Assembly (NCBI RefSeq): GCF_000703045.1
Contig: NZ_JNLJ01000001.1
Coordinates: 773,501-837,500, forward strand
From: Persephonella sp. IF05-L8
Lineage (GTDB): Bacteria; Aquificota; Aquificia; Aquificales; Hydrogenothermaceae
Direction of reading: 5' to 3'
Length of the DNA: 64,000 bases
Part shown: positions 1 to 8,423 of the stretch, one piece after another
How positions within the stretch are numbered: position 1 is the first letter of the stretch
How the letters are laid out: each line of letters opens with the position of its first letter
Program-made: the position numbers and the translations under genes
Notes under the pieces: generated by a model
What the model saw: only the letters and a program-made list of their open reading frames with translations
Told to the model about the DNA's origin: nothing
Database searches by the model: none

Positions 1-1235
1 CTTATGCTGTTTTTAATATGAATATTTTTTATCTCAGAATATAGATTATAAGTATAAACTGAATATGCTGTTTTGTACCCAAATGTTACACATTCAAGGA
101 GGGAGTTGCTTGCCAGTCTGTTTGCACCGTGAATACCTGTGCAGGATACCTCCCCAACAGCAAAAAGTCCCTGAATATTTGTTTTTCCGTTTGCTGTAGC
201 TTTTATTCCTCCTATTGAGTAATGGGCTGCCGGGCTGACAGGAATTTTTAAAGTGTCCTGAAAACCAAACTCTGTAATAAGAGCATATATTGTTGGAAAT
301 CTTTTTGCTATATCTATTCCTTTTTCTTTGAGGGGATTAAGGTCTAAAAATACTTTATGTCCCTGTTTATACTGGTCAAAAATCGCCCTTGAAACTTCAT
401 CACGGGGTTTCATCTCATTTATAAATCTTTCCCCTTTTTCATTGGTAAGGAGAGCCCCTTCTCCTCTAAGGGCTTCGGTTAGGAGATATGCTGGATGCCC
501 TTCAACATAAAGTGCTGTAGGATGGAATTGAACAAACTCAAGGTCTCTCAGGATACATCCTGCTCTATAAGCAACAGATATGCTATCTCCTGATATGTTA
601 TATGCAGAGGTGTTTCTTTTGTATATAGGACTATAGCCTCCTGTTGCAAGAACTAAGGATTTGCTTCTTATTAGTTTTTTTTCCTTTCCGTTGCTGATTA
701 TTATTCCTGTATATATGTCATCTACTGTAAGAATTTCCTCAAGATAATAGCCGGTATAGAAATCAAGCTGGTCTTTGACAAGGTTATATATTGTAGAGCT
801 TATCTGTGCACCTGTTTTGTCTTTTATATGTAAAACCCGTCTATGGGAATGGGCTCCTTCTCTGGTAAGAAGGATTTTTCCGTTATATTTATCAAAGGGA
901 ACACCAAGATTAATAAGGTCTATAACCCTTTCCAGCCCTTCTTCAACCAGTACCCTTACATTTTTTTCTATACACAATCCTTTGCCTGCTTGAATTGTAT
1001 CCAGATAATGATATTCAGGGTCATCATCTTTGCCGATAGCGGCTGCTATTCCACCCTGTGCAAGAAATGAGTTTGATATATCTGGAGGTTTTTTAGTTAT
1101 AATTAAAGGTTTAATACCAAGGCGTAAAAGCTGGTATGCAACCGTAAGCCCTGCCAGACCGGCTCCAACTATTACTGTATCTGTCTTTATTTCTGGTAGT
1201 GTTCTGGTATCAAATTCTGAAAGATATCTATTCAT
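1..1235 (-). CDS. nadB: L-aspartate oxidase, 3' end outside the window
   Basis: FAD-dependent oxidation of L-aspartate to iminoaspartate, the first step of de novo NAD synthesis. About 411 codons are visible; the C-terminus lies left of the window. The N-terminus has the dinucleotide-binding motif VIVGAGLAGL (residues 21-30), then LAQGGIAAA, the active-site block LRGEGALLTNEKGERF, and AHYSIGGIKA followed by GANRLASNSLLE, all typical of NadB rather than SdhA/FrdA. The ATG overlaps the yvcK stop by one base (TAATG), so translation is probably coupled to yvcK. An SdhA-type flavoprotein is the only serious alternative and fits the motifs less well. Confidence 0.93.
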   Translation of the reverse strand, partial: MNRYLSEFDTRTLPEIKTDTVIVGAGLAGLTVAYQLLRLGIKPLIITKKPPDISNSFLAQGGIAAAIGKDDDPEYHYLDTIQAGKGLCIEKNVRVLVEEGLERVIDLINLGVPFDKYNGKILLTREGAHSHRRVLHIKDKTGAQISSTIYNLVKDQLDFYTGYYLEEILTVDDIYTGIIISNGKEKKLIRSKSLVLATGGYSPIYKRNTSAYNISGDSISVAYRAGCILRDLEFVQFHPTALYVEGHPAYLLTEALRGEGALLTNEKGERFINEMKPRDEVSRAIFDQYKQGHKVFLDLNPLKEKGIDIAKRFPTIYALITEFGFQDTLKIPVSPAAHYSIGGIKATANGKTNIQGLFAVGEVSCTGIHGANRLASNSLLECVTFGYKTAYSVYTYNLYSEIKNIHIKNSI

Positions 1236-2218
1236 TAAACAATGCTTTTATGTTTTATCTGGTTAAATATTTTAACAAGAACAGAAGTCAGTTTCTCAGG
1301 GTCGTGTCTTACATAATCACCTATTTTTAGTAAGTCCTCTGCATAAACGGTAATTCCCATTCTTGATATATTACCTGCATCAGCTGTAACAGGTTCGGCA
1401 TTTTCTTTTAGATATTTTTTAAGCAGGTTGTCTGGAGGAATTTTTGTGTTTATTATTGCAGCATTTATAAAAGGTTTTCCTGCAGCTTTATGGATTGCTT
1501 TTATATGGTCTGAAGCTGTAAACTGGTCGGTTTCTCCATACTGGGTCATTACATTACAGATATAAATTTTGTAAGCCTTGCTTTCAAGTATTGCGTTTCT
1601 AATATCCTTTACCAGTAGATTTGGAATTATGCTTGTGAACAAACTACCAGGTCCCAGAATTATCACATCGGCATTTTTGATTTCTTTAATTGCTTCTTCA
1701 GGAGCTTTTACATCGGAAGGTTCCATCCAAATTTTTTTGATTTTTCCTTTCAGCTTTTTACCGTATTCAGTAATCTGGGTTTCTCCTTTTATAACAGTTC
1801 CATCAGTAAACTCTGCAACTATATCAACAATCTGGTCTGTAGAGGGAATGATTTTGCCTTTAATCTTAAGGATGTCTGATGTTATTTCAACGGCTTCAAG
1901 GAAATCTCCTGTTATCTTGGTTAAAACAGATAAAAACAGATTTCCAAAACTATGCCCTTTTAGACCTTCACCTTCAGAAAATCTATACTGAAAAACCTTT
2001 GCCAGAATATCTTCATCTTCAGCAAGGGCTACAATACAGTTTCTTATATCTCCAGGAGCAGGTATTTGCATCTCCTCCCGAAGTCTTCCGGAGCTTCCAC
2101 CGTTGTCTGCAACGGTTACTATTGCAGAAAGCTCCTTTATTGTATCTGGAACCAAATCTTTTATTCCTCGAAGCAATGATGATAAACCTGTTCCACCACC
2201 TATGGCTACTACTTTCAT
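1235..2218 (-). CDS. yvcK: YvcK/CofD-like gluconeogenesis factor
   Basis: Member of the CofD/YvcK family, cytosolic proteins that bind UDP-sugars and, in Bacillus, affect cell shape and growth on gluconeogenic carbon. Visible motifs are GGGTGLSSLLRG near the N-terminus, ADNGGSSGRLREE (about residues 36-48), PGDIRNCIVAL, and ILGPGSLFTSIIPNLLV in the second half. The 327 aa length is usual. I start at ATG 2218, which has AGAGGT upstream; an in-frame TTG two codons earlier overlaps the mtnA stop. It sits between mtnA and nadB in an apparent operon with near-zero spacing. Confidence 0.92.
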   Translation of the reverse strand: MKVVAIGGGTGLSSLLRGIKDLVPDTIKELSAIVTVADNGGSSGRLREEMQIPAPGDIRNCIVALAEDEDILAKVFQYRFSEGEGLKGHSFGNLFLSVLTKITGDFLEAVEITSDILKIKGKIIPSTDQIVDIVAEFTDGTVIKGETQITEYGKKLKGKIKKIWMEPSDVKAPEEAIKEIKNADVIILGPGSLFTSIIPNLLVKDIRNAILESKAYKIYICNVMTQYGETDQFTASDHIKAIHKAAGKPFINAAIINTKIPPDNLLKKYLKENAEPVTADAGNISRMGITVYAEDLLKIGDYVRHDPEKLTSVLVKIFNQIKHKSIV

Positions 2219-2220
2219 AT

Positions 2221-3279
2221 TCAACCTCTAAACTTTAAGAATTTTGTAATATGCTCTTCATCTATGTGGGAAATTATTCCCTTTTCGGTAATTATAGCTG
2301 TAATGTTAGCTGCTGGAGTAATATCAAAAGAGTAATTAACAGCTTTTGTTTCTTCTGGAGCTATATCACATCCCCCACATTTTTTGACCTCATCTTCTGA
2401 CCTCTCCTCTATAACTATATCCTTTCCTGAGGCTGTTTCAAGGTCAAATGTGGAAGTTGGAGCAGCAACATAAAACGGGATGTTGTGTTCCTTTGCTAAA
2501 ACGGAAAGTGAGTATGTTCCAATTTTATTAGCGACATCTCCATTTCTGGTTATTCTGTCTGCACCTACAATAATCGCCTCTATTTTATTCATCGCCATCA
2601 AAAAACCGGCAGAGTTGTCTGTAATTAAATAATGGGGAATTCCTTCATAAACCAGTTCCCATGCTGTTAGTCTTGCTCCCTGTAGATAAGGTCTTGTTTC
2701 GTCAACAAAAACGGTAATATCCTTTCCTTCTTCATAGGCACTTCTTATTACCCCCAGTGCTGTTCCCCAGCCAGATGTGGCAAGTGCACCTGTGTTGCAG
2801 TGGGTCAGGATATTTGCCTTTTGAGGAAGTAAAACCTGTCCGTAGCCTCCTATAGACTTGTTGGCATGGTAATCTTCAAGCTCTATCCTGTTAGCTTCTT
2901 TAAATAATAGTTTTACAATTTCTTCTGGGGATTTATTCTGGCTTAAATATTTCTCAAATTTATTCCATATTCTATCCAGTGCCCAGAAAAGATTTACAGC
3001 AGTTGGACGGGTATTTTTTAGGGTATCAAGGATTTTCTGAGCCTCTGAAAAATCTTTTCCTTCATCCACTAATTGTTTTATTCCAATTGCAAAACCATAA
3101 GCCCCAACTATTCCAATTAATGGAGCTCCTCTTATAATCATATCTTTTATTGCTTTTGCAACATCCTGATAGGTTTTGAGCTCTTCCCATTTAAGCTCTT
3201 TTGGGAGAAGTAGTTGATTTATTGCATAAAGGGTGTCATTTTCAAACTTTATAGGTCTAAGGTCTTTTATCTTTCTCAA
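2221..3279 (-). CDS. mtnA: S-methyl-5-thioribose-1-phosphate isomerase
   Basis: Isomerises methylthioribose-1-phosphate to methylthioribulose-1-phosphate in the methionine salvage pathway. The 352 aa protein has the family's [13 protein letters not shown] block (about 50-62), the catalytic cysteine in [10 protein letters not shown] (Cys161) and the catalytic aspartate in [18 protein letters not shown] (Asp241). Start is a TTG preceded by an AGGAGG ribosome-binding site; no ATG fits as well. First gene of the mtnA-yvcK-nadB run. The eIF2B-like homologues lack this Cys/Asp pair, so MtnA is the safe call. No other methionine salvage gene is visible nearby. Confidence 0.95.
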   Translation of the reverse strand: MRKIKDLRPIKFENDTLYAINQLLLPKELKWEELKTYQDVAKAIKDMIIRGAPLIGIVGAYGFAIGIKQLVDEGKDFSEAQKILDTLKNTRPTAVNLFWALDRIWNKFEKYLSQNKSPEEIVKLLFKEANRIELEDYHANKSIGGYGQVLLPQKANILTHCNTGALATSGWGTALGVIRSAYEEGKDITVFVDETRPYLQGARLTAWELVYEGIPHYLITDNSAGFLMAMNKIEAIIVGADRITRNGDVANKIGTYSLSVLAKEHNIPFYVAAPTSTFDLETASGKDIVIEERSEDEVKKCGGCDIAPEETKAVNYSFDITPAANITAIITEKGIISHIDEEHITKFLKFRG

Positions 3280-3338
3280 TAACTCCTCCTGAAATATCTA
3301 AAATTCGCTGAAAATTTTACATTTTTTACAGATAGATA

Positions 3339-4637
3339 TCAATCTATAACCTCTCCTACAGTATCAACAACATCCACAACATCCTTTATTTTTACTCTCA
3401 CAAACTCTCCTGGTTTTACAGGCTCTGTGGTTTCAATATATGTAATTCCATCAATATCAAATGCTGACCTGTAGGTTCTACCTACAGGAAGGGTTTCCCA
3501 TTCTTCAGAAAATCCGTCAATAAGAACTTCTATCTCTTTTCCGATAAACTGTCTATTTTTTTCTTCTGTTATTTTTTCCTGCACAAGATTTATCTCATTT
3601 TTTCTTCTTATTTTTTCTTCTTCAGGAACTATATCCTTAAATTGTTTATAAGCAGGCGTTCCCTCTTCATGTGAATATGTGAAGACCCCAAGCCAGTCAA
3701 ATTTAGCTTCCTGTATAAATCTTTTCATATTTTCAAAATCTTTTTCTGTTTCTGTTGGAAATCCAACTATAACAGCAGTTCGTATGGCTGCTTCTGGTAT
3801 ATATTTTTCCTTCCATTCAAGGATTTTTTCTATTCTGTTTTTTCTGTATCCTCTCATCATGTCTTTCAGGATTTTGTCCTCTGTATGCTGGATAGGCATT
3901 TCAAGATATTTAACAACTTTCTCACTGTCAGCCATTCTTTTGAAAAACTCTTCATTTACCGTTGTAGGATATAGATAATAAAGCCTTATCCACTTTATAT
4001 TTTCTATTTTTTCAAGTTGTAATATAAGCTCCCATAACATTGGTTTTCCATACAGGTCAATACCGTAGAAACTTGTATCCTGGGACACGATATTAAGCTC
4101 TTTTACTCCTCTATCTGCTAAAGCCTTGGCTTCATTAACTATACTCTCTATTGAACGGCTTCTATGTTTTCCCCTTATTGAAGGAATTGCACAGAAAGCA
4201 CATGTATGGTCACATCCTTCCGATATTTTCAGATAGGCTGTGTGGGGTGGAGTGGTTATAACTCTGTTTTGGTAAAGGTCTATATTTTTCTCAGGTTTTA
4301 ATCCTAATTTTTCAGGTATAAGTAATTCTTCTTTAAGGTCTATAAACATATCAACTTCAGGAATTTCCTTTTCCAGCTCATTTTTATATCTTTCCACAAG
4401 GCAGCCTGTAACTACTAATTTTTTGTTTCCTTTTTCCTTTAGCTGTGCCACTTCAAGAATTGTGTTTATAGATTCTTCCTTAGCAGCATCTATAAATCCA
4501 CAGGTATTTATAAGAATTACATCTGCTTCTTCTAAATCAGGTGTTATTTCAACTTTAGATGCATTTAGCTTACCTAAAACAAGCTCCGTATCAACCAGGT
4601 TTTTAGGACAGCCAAGACTGATTACTCCTATTTTCAA
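3339..4637 (-). CDS. rimO: Ribosomal protein S12 methylthiotransferase (radical SAM)
   Basis: Adds a methylthio group to an aspartate of ribosomal protein S12. Counting from TTG 4637 (432 aa), the N-terminal cluster-binding cysteines are Cys10 (SLGCPKNLVDTE, the RimO signature), Cys46 and Cys79; the radical-SAM motif CDHTCAFC gives Cys142, 146 and 149. A TRAM domain ends the protein. I chose TTG 4637 because GGAGG lies 9 bases upstream; a longer in-frame form starting at another TTG (4658) adds seven residues that include that site. MiaB is the closest paralogue but its signature differs. Confidence 0.94.
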   Translation of the reverse strand: MKIGVISLGCPKNLVDTELVLGKLNASKVEITPDLEEADVILINTCGFIDAAKEESINTILEVAQLKEKGNKKLVVTGCLVERYKNELEKEIPEVDMFIDLKEELLIPEKLGLKPEKNIDLYQNRVITTPPHTAYLKISEGCDHTCAFCAIPSIRGKHRSRSIESIVNEAKALADRGVKELNIVSQDTSFYGIDLYGKPMLWELILQLEKIENIKWIRLYYLYPTTVNEEFFKRMADSEKVVKYLEMPIQHTEDKILKDMMRGYRKNRIEKILEWKEKYIPEAAIRTAVIVGFPTETEKDFENMKRFIQEAKFDWLGVFTYSHEEGTPAYKQFKDIVPEEEKIRRKNEINLVQEKITEEKNRQFIGKEIEVLIDGFSEEWETLPVGRTYRSAFDIDGITYIETTEPVKPGEFVRVKIKDVVDVVDTVGEVID

Positions 4638-4760
4638 AATGTTGTAACCTCCAGCCAATCATTTTTCTGTAAAATATATAAACTATACACTAAATTTCTA
4701 ACCAGATTATTATATTTGCCGAAAAAAATTGCATATATTGTATTTAACAGGGAGGTAAAA

Positions 4761-5453
4761 ATGAAAAAATATTTGATTTTGCTGCCTGCTGCAGTTGTAA
4801 TTATTTCAGGATGCGCAAATAAAGAAGAGATAGACACTCTCCAAAGGGAGCTAATAGAAATAAGGCAGGAAGTGGCTCAATTAAAAGAAAAACAGTCAAA
4901 GATGGAAAATGATGTTTCTAATCTTTCCAGAAGAGTAGATGAGGTTTCTAAAGTGGCATCTCAAAATGCCATAGAAATCCAGAAAATGAAAACATTTGAA
5001 AAGCCAACAGGTGTTCCTATTGAAAATATTCCAGCAGAAGGTGAGGAAAAGGTAAAACTGCCACAAACCCCAGATGAGTTATATAAATATGGACTTGATA
5101 ATTATTACAAAGGGAAAATAAAAGAAGCCAGAGAGGCATTTCAGGAATTTGTTAAAAAATATAAAAATTCAGAACTTTATGATAATGCGCTTTTTTGGGT
5201 TGGTCAGACTTACTATATAGAAGGGAAGTATGAAGAGGCTATTAAAAGATTTGACCAGATAATCAAAGGATGTGAAACTGGAGAAATAAAAGATTGTAAT
5301 AAACTTCCTGCAGCAATGCTCAAGAAAGGATTTTCCCTTGAAAAATTAGGAGAGATAGACAAAGCTATTGAGCTTTATAGACAGATTATTCAAAAATTCC
5401 CAGACACAGAGGAAGCAGAACTGGCACGTAAAAAATTAGAGGTAGTTCAATAA
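4761..5453 (+). CDS. CpoB/YbgF-like TPR lipoprotein
   Basis: Probable periplasmic, lipid-anchored TPR protein of the CpoB (YbgF) type, which links the Tol-Pal system to peptidoglycan synthesis. The 230 aa protein starts at ATG 4761 behind GGAGG. It has a lipoprotein signal with lipobox ISGC (Cys18), a coiled coil of heptad-like Glu/Gln/Val residues (about 20-75), a linker, then about three TPR repeats (from LYKYGLDNYYKGKIKEA onward). Upstream of uppS with one base between. No tol or pal gene is in view, so the Tol link is by family only. Confidence 0.82.
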   Translation: MKKYLILLPAAVVIISGCANKEEIDTLQRELIEIRQEVAQLKEKQSKMENDVSNLSRRVDEVSKVASQNAIEIQKMKTFEKPTGVPIENIPAEGEEKVKLPQTPDELYKYGLDNYYKGKIKEAREAFQEFVKKYKNSELYDNALFWVGQTYYIEGKYEEAIKRFDQIIKGCETGEIKDCNKLPAAMLKKGFSLEKLGEIDKAIELYRQIIQKFPDTEEAELARKKLEVVQ

Positions 5454-5454
5454 A

Positions 5455-6153
5455 ATGGAAAATCTGTATAAAATCCCTGAACATGTTGCCATTATAATGG
5501 ATGGAAATGGGAGATGGGCAAAAAGAAGGGGATTACCACGGGTTTTTGGACATAGGGAAGGTGCTAAACGGGTTGAGAAAGTTATAGAATTTGCCAGAGA
5601 TGTTGGAATAAAATGGCTGACAGTCTTTGCATTTTCAACAGAAAACTGGGGCAGGCCTAAAGAAGAAGTAGAGGCTATAATGTCCCTGCTTGTTGAGTAT
5701 ATAAATAAAAAAGTTCCAGAACTAATAAAAAGGGATATAAGACTTCGCTTTATGGGGAGAATTCATGAACTTCCAGAAATGATTAGAAAATCTGTGGAGG
5801 AAGGAGAAGAAGCTACAAAAGGATGTAGTTCAATGAATTTTGTTGTTGCCCTGAACTACAGCGGGAAATCAGAAATAATTGATGCAGTAAACAAGGCTAT
5901 TAAGAGCGGAAAACAAAATATAACAGAAGAGGATTTCAGGCAGTTTTTATATATCCCTGAAATGCCAGAACCGGATTTATTAATCAGAACAAGCGGAGAA
6001 GAAAGAATATCCAATTTTATGCTCTGGCAGACTGCATATACCGAGTTTTACTTTACAGAAACACTCTGGCCTGATTTTGACAGTGAAGAATTCCTAAAAG
6101 CACTTTACGAGTATCAAAGCAGAGAGAGAAGATTTGGAAAGGTTCTGACTTAA
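5455..6153 (+). CDS. uppS: Isoprenyl (undecaprenyl) diphosphate synthase
   Basis: cis-Prenyltransferase that builds the polyprenyl diphosphate carrier for cell-wall and LPS synthesis. The 232 aa length is normal. The substrate-binding block IIMDGNGRWAKRRG (catalytic Asp near residue 16), FGHREGAKRV, TVFAFSTENWGRP and the C-terminal DLLIRTSGEERISNFMLWQ with TEFYF are all present. It overlaps cdsA by one base and follows the CpoB-like gene closely, so the three envelope genes likely form one transcript. Confidence 0.96.
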   Translation: MENLYKIPEHVAIIMDGNGRWAKRRGLPRVFGHREGAKRVEKVIEFARDVGIKWLTVFAFSTENWGRPKEEVEAIMSLLVEYINKKVPELIKRDIRLRFMGRIHELPEMIRKSVEEGEEATKGCSSMNFVVALNYSGKSEIIDAVNKAIKSGKQNITEEDFRQFLYIPEMPEPDLLIRTSGEERISNFMLWQTAYTEFYFTETLWPDFDSEEFLKALYEYQSRERRFGKVLT

Positions 6154-6920
6154 TGGGTGATTTAGCTGTAAGAACCATATCCGGTATAGTTCTGGCTGCA
6201 ATTGCAATTGCAGCCGTTTTATATCTGCCTGTCTGGGCTTTTAAGATGGCTATTTCTGTGATTGCTTTAATTGGCACATGGGAGGTTTTTCATCTTTTAT
6301 CAAAGAAATATTCTGAATTAAATCCTGTTGAAGCTGCTGTTGTTGGATTTTTATCATCAATTACTTTACTTTTTGTTTCTGTTTATCTGTCCTTATTTAT
6401 CATTTTCCTTTATGGGTTTTATGTGGCAAATAAGGTCTATAAGCTGGAAACCCTTGGAGTTTCTATAACAGGTTTTATATATGCTGTTTTTTTTATCTCT
6501 TCCATAGCAATGCTCCATCAAGAAAACCGATATCTAATATTTGTTCTGTTTGCAACTGTGTGGGCTGGAGATACAATGGCTTATTTTGTGGGAAAAGCTA
6601 TAGGAAAACATAAACTTGCTCCAAGGCTTTCCCCTAAAAAGACATGGGAAGGGGCTATAGGTAGTTTTATAGGTTCGGTTGTTGCCGGTGGACTGGTAGC
6701 TTACTTTTTTGGGTTGATAGGCTTTATTATTCCTGTTGTTCTAACAGCTATTTTTATGCAAATAGGAGACCTTTTTGAAAGTTTTATAAAAAGACAGGTT
6801 GGAGAAAAGGATTCATCACATCTTATTCCTGGACATGGGGGGATTTTAGACAGAATAGATGCCCTTATATTTGCTTCTGTTGTCTTTGTTTCTTATATAG
6901 AAATTGTTAGAAATATTTAA
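6153..6920 (+). CDS. cdsA: Phosphatidate cytidylyltransferase
   Basis: Integral membrane enzyme making CDP-diacylglycerol from phosphatidic acid and CTP. The 255 aa protein has about seven hydrophobic helices and the CDP-alcohol signature near the C-terminus: SPKKTWEGAIGS followed by DSSHLIPGHGGILDRIDAL. The start ATG shares a base with the uppS stop (TAATG). The 3' end overlaps the convergent mqnC gene by 14 bases, and no terminator lies between them. Confidence 0.95.
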   Translation: MGDLAVRTISGIVLAAIAIAAVLYLPVWAFKMAISVIALIGTWEVFHLLSKKYSELNPVEAAVVGFLSSITLLFVSVYLSLFIIFLYGFYVANKVYKLETLGVSITGFIYAVFFISSIAMLHQENRYLIFVLFATVWAGDTMAYFVGKAIGKHKLAPRLSPKKTWEGAIGSFIGSVVAGGLVAYFFGLIGFIIPVVLTAIFMQIGDLFESFIKRQVGEKDSSHLIPGHGGILDRIDALIFASVVFVSYIEIVRNI

Positions 6921-8010
6921 CAATGTTGTAATAAGTGTCCCTCTGAGCAGGTTTGAAACCGGCTTTTTTTATTATATCTGCCATTTTTTCAGGTCTCGGT
7001 GCTGCAACTTTCCATCCGGTAGAGGCCACCACATTTTCTTCTATCATAGTACTACCTAAATCATTTGCACCAAAGTGTAGACCTACAGCTCCTACTTTCA
7101 TTGTCTGGGTTACATGTGATGACTGGATATTCTCAAAATTATCCAGATATATTCTTGAAACTGCCAGAACTTTTAAATAAAAAACTGTAGTAGCTGTGTC
7201 TATATGGTCAAGCTGTGTTCCACCTTTCTGGAACGTCCAGGGTATGAATGCTGTGAAATAACCTTTGTGGTTTTTCAAAGATTTATCCTGTAGTTTTCTT
7301 ATATGGCTTAAATGCTCAATTATATGCTCAGGTTTCTCTATATGTCCGAACATCATTGTTGCTGTGGTTTTCATTCCAAGTTCATGGGCTTCTCTGTGAA
7401 CCTGAAGCCACTGTTTTGCAGATACTTTGCCGTATGATATCTGCTGTCTTATTTCATCAGAAAGTATTTCTGCACCACCTCCAGGGAGGCTATCAAGACC
7501 AGCTTCATGTAAAATTTTTAAGACTTCTTTTGTGGTCATCTTTTCAAGTTTTGAGATATATAAAATCTCAGCTGCAGATAAGGAATGAACCTGTATTTGT
7601 GGGAATTTTTCTTTAATTCTGCTGAACATTTCCACATAAAAATTCAGCCTTAAATCAGGGTTAAGTCCACCTTGCATTAATAGGGTCGTCCCTCCCCAGT
7701 CCACAAGCTCCTGTATCTTTGCAAAAATCTCATCCAAGTCCAGAGTATAGGCATCAGGAGCGTTTCTTTTTGTCTGGAATGCACAGAATTTACAGCCTGC
7801 AACACATACATTGGTATAGTTGACATTTCTATCAACAACAAATGTGACAATATCATCAGGATGTTTTTCTTTACGAATATAGTTTGCCAGTCTTCCCAGA
7901 GTGAGTAAATCTGCTTCTTTTAGAAGAAGAAGAGCATCTTCCTCCGAAATTCTTTCTTTATTTAAAACTTTTTCAAAAATTTCATCTATCCGATAAGATA
8001 TTGTAGCCAT
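6907..8010 (-). CDS. mqnC: Cyclic dehypoxanthinyl futalosine synthase (radical SAM)
   Basis: Radical SAM enzyme of the futalosine route to menaquinone. From ATG 8010 (367 aa), the cluster motif CVAGCKFC gives Cys69, Cys73 and Cys76. The block SLPGGGAEILSDEIRQQIS and the later TATMMFGHIE are typical of MqnC rather than MqnE or CofH. I prefer ATG 8010 over an in-frame GTG four codons upstream because that GTG lies inside the AGGTGGAG ribosome-binding site. Its presence says the organism respires with menaquinone made by this pathway. It stands alone, converging on cdsA. Confidence 0.93.
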   Translation of the reverse strand: MATISYRIDEIFEKVLNKERISEEDALLLLKEADLLTLGRLANYIRKEKHPDDIVTFVVDRNVNYTNVCVAGCKFCAFQTKRNAPDAYTLDLDEIFAKIQELVDWGGTTLLMQGGLNPDLRLNFYVEMFSRIKEKFPQIQVHSLSAAEILYISKLEKMTTKEVLKILHEAGLDSLPGGGAEILSDEIRQQISYGKVSAKQWLQVHREAHELGMKTTATMMFGHIEKPEHIIEHLSHIRKLQDKSLKNHKGYFTAFIPWTFQKGGTQLDHIDTATTVFYLKVLAVSRIYLDNFENIQSSHVTQTMKVGAVGLHFGANDLGSTMIEENVVASTGWKVAAPRPEKMADIIKKAGFKPAQRDTYYNIVKYF

Positions 8011-8123
8011 CTTTAACTCCACCTTTGTTTTAGAGGATTTACATAATTATATAATTTAATTTTTGCAAAACAATTTTTTTATATTAGAATTAAAAAATTA
8101 CATAAAGGGAGGCTTTATAATTC

Positions 8124-8423
8124 ATGGATCCACTGGATATATATGGTGATAAAAAGCATTTAAAGAAAGCTTTCAGTGGCTTTATAGAAGAAAAAAAGAA
8201 AGATTTTAAAGAGTATGTAAAAAAGATACTTCCTCCTCCTGCAGATAAAATGGTGGATACTCCTGAAGGAAGCTATACCTTAATAGCAATTGCAGTAATG
8301 ATATTTATCCTCTTCCTTAAATTTGCAGGGATGACTTTAAGGTTTTTTTCCAGGTTAATATTTGTTCTGGCTTTAATAGCAGCGATATACTTTGGATATT
8401 TATACTTCACCACTTATCACTAA
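8124..8423 (+). CDS. Small membrane protein of unknown function
   Basis: Not recognised. The 99 aa product has a charged N-terminal half (lysine-rich, ending LPPPADKMV near residues 37-45) and two hydrophobic segments (about 51-70 and 73-95), so the N-terminus or a short loop is probably cytosolic. ATG 8124 follows GGGAGG at a longish spacing. The 3' end overlaps the convergent comEC-like gene by 17 bases. The overlap and clean ribosome-binding site argue for a real gene. Confidence 0.7.
   Translation: MDPLDIYGDKKHLKKAFSGFIEEKKKDFKEYVKKILPPPADKMVDTPEGSYTLIAIAVMIFILFLKFAGMTLRFFSRLIFVLALIAAIYFGYLYFTTYH

Noticed and set aside
4634-4837. Minus-strand ORF across the rimO / CpoB-like gap
   Set aside because: Overlaps the start of both real genes, no family match, no ribosome-binding site.
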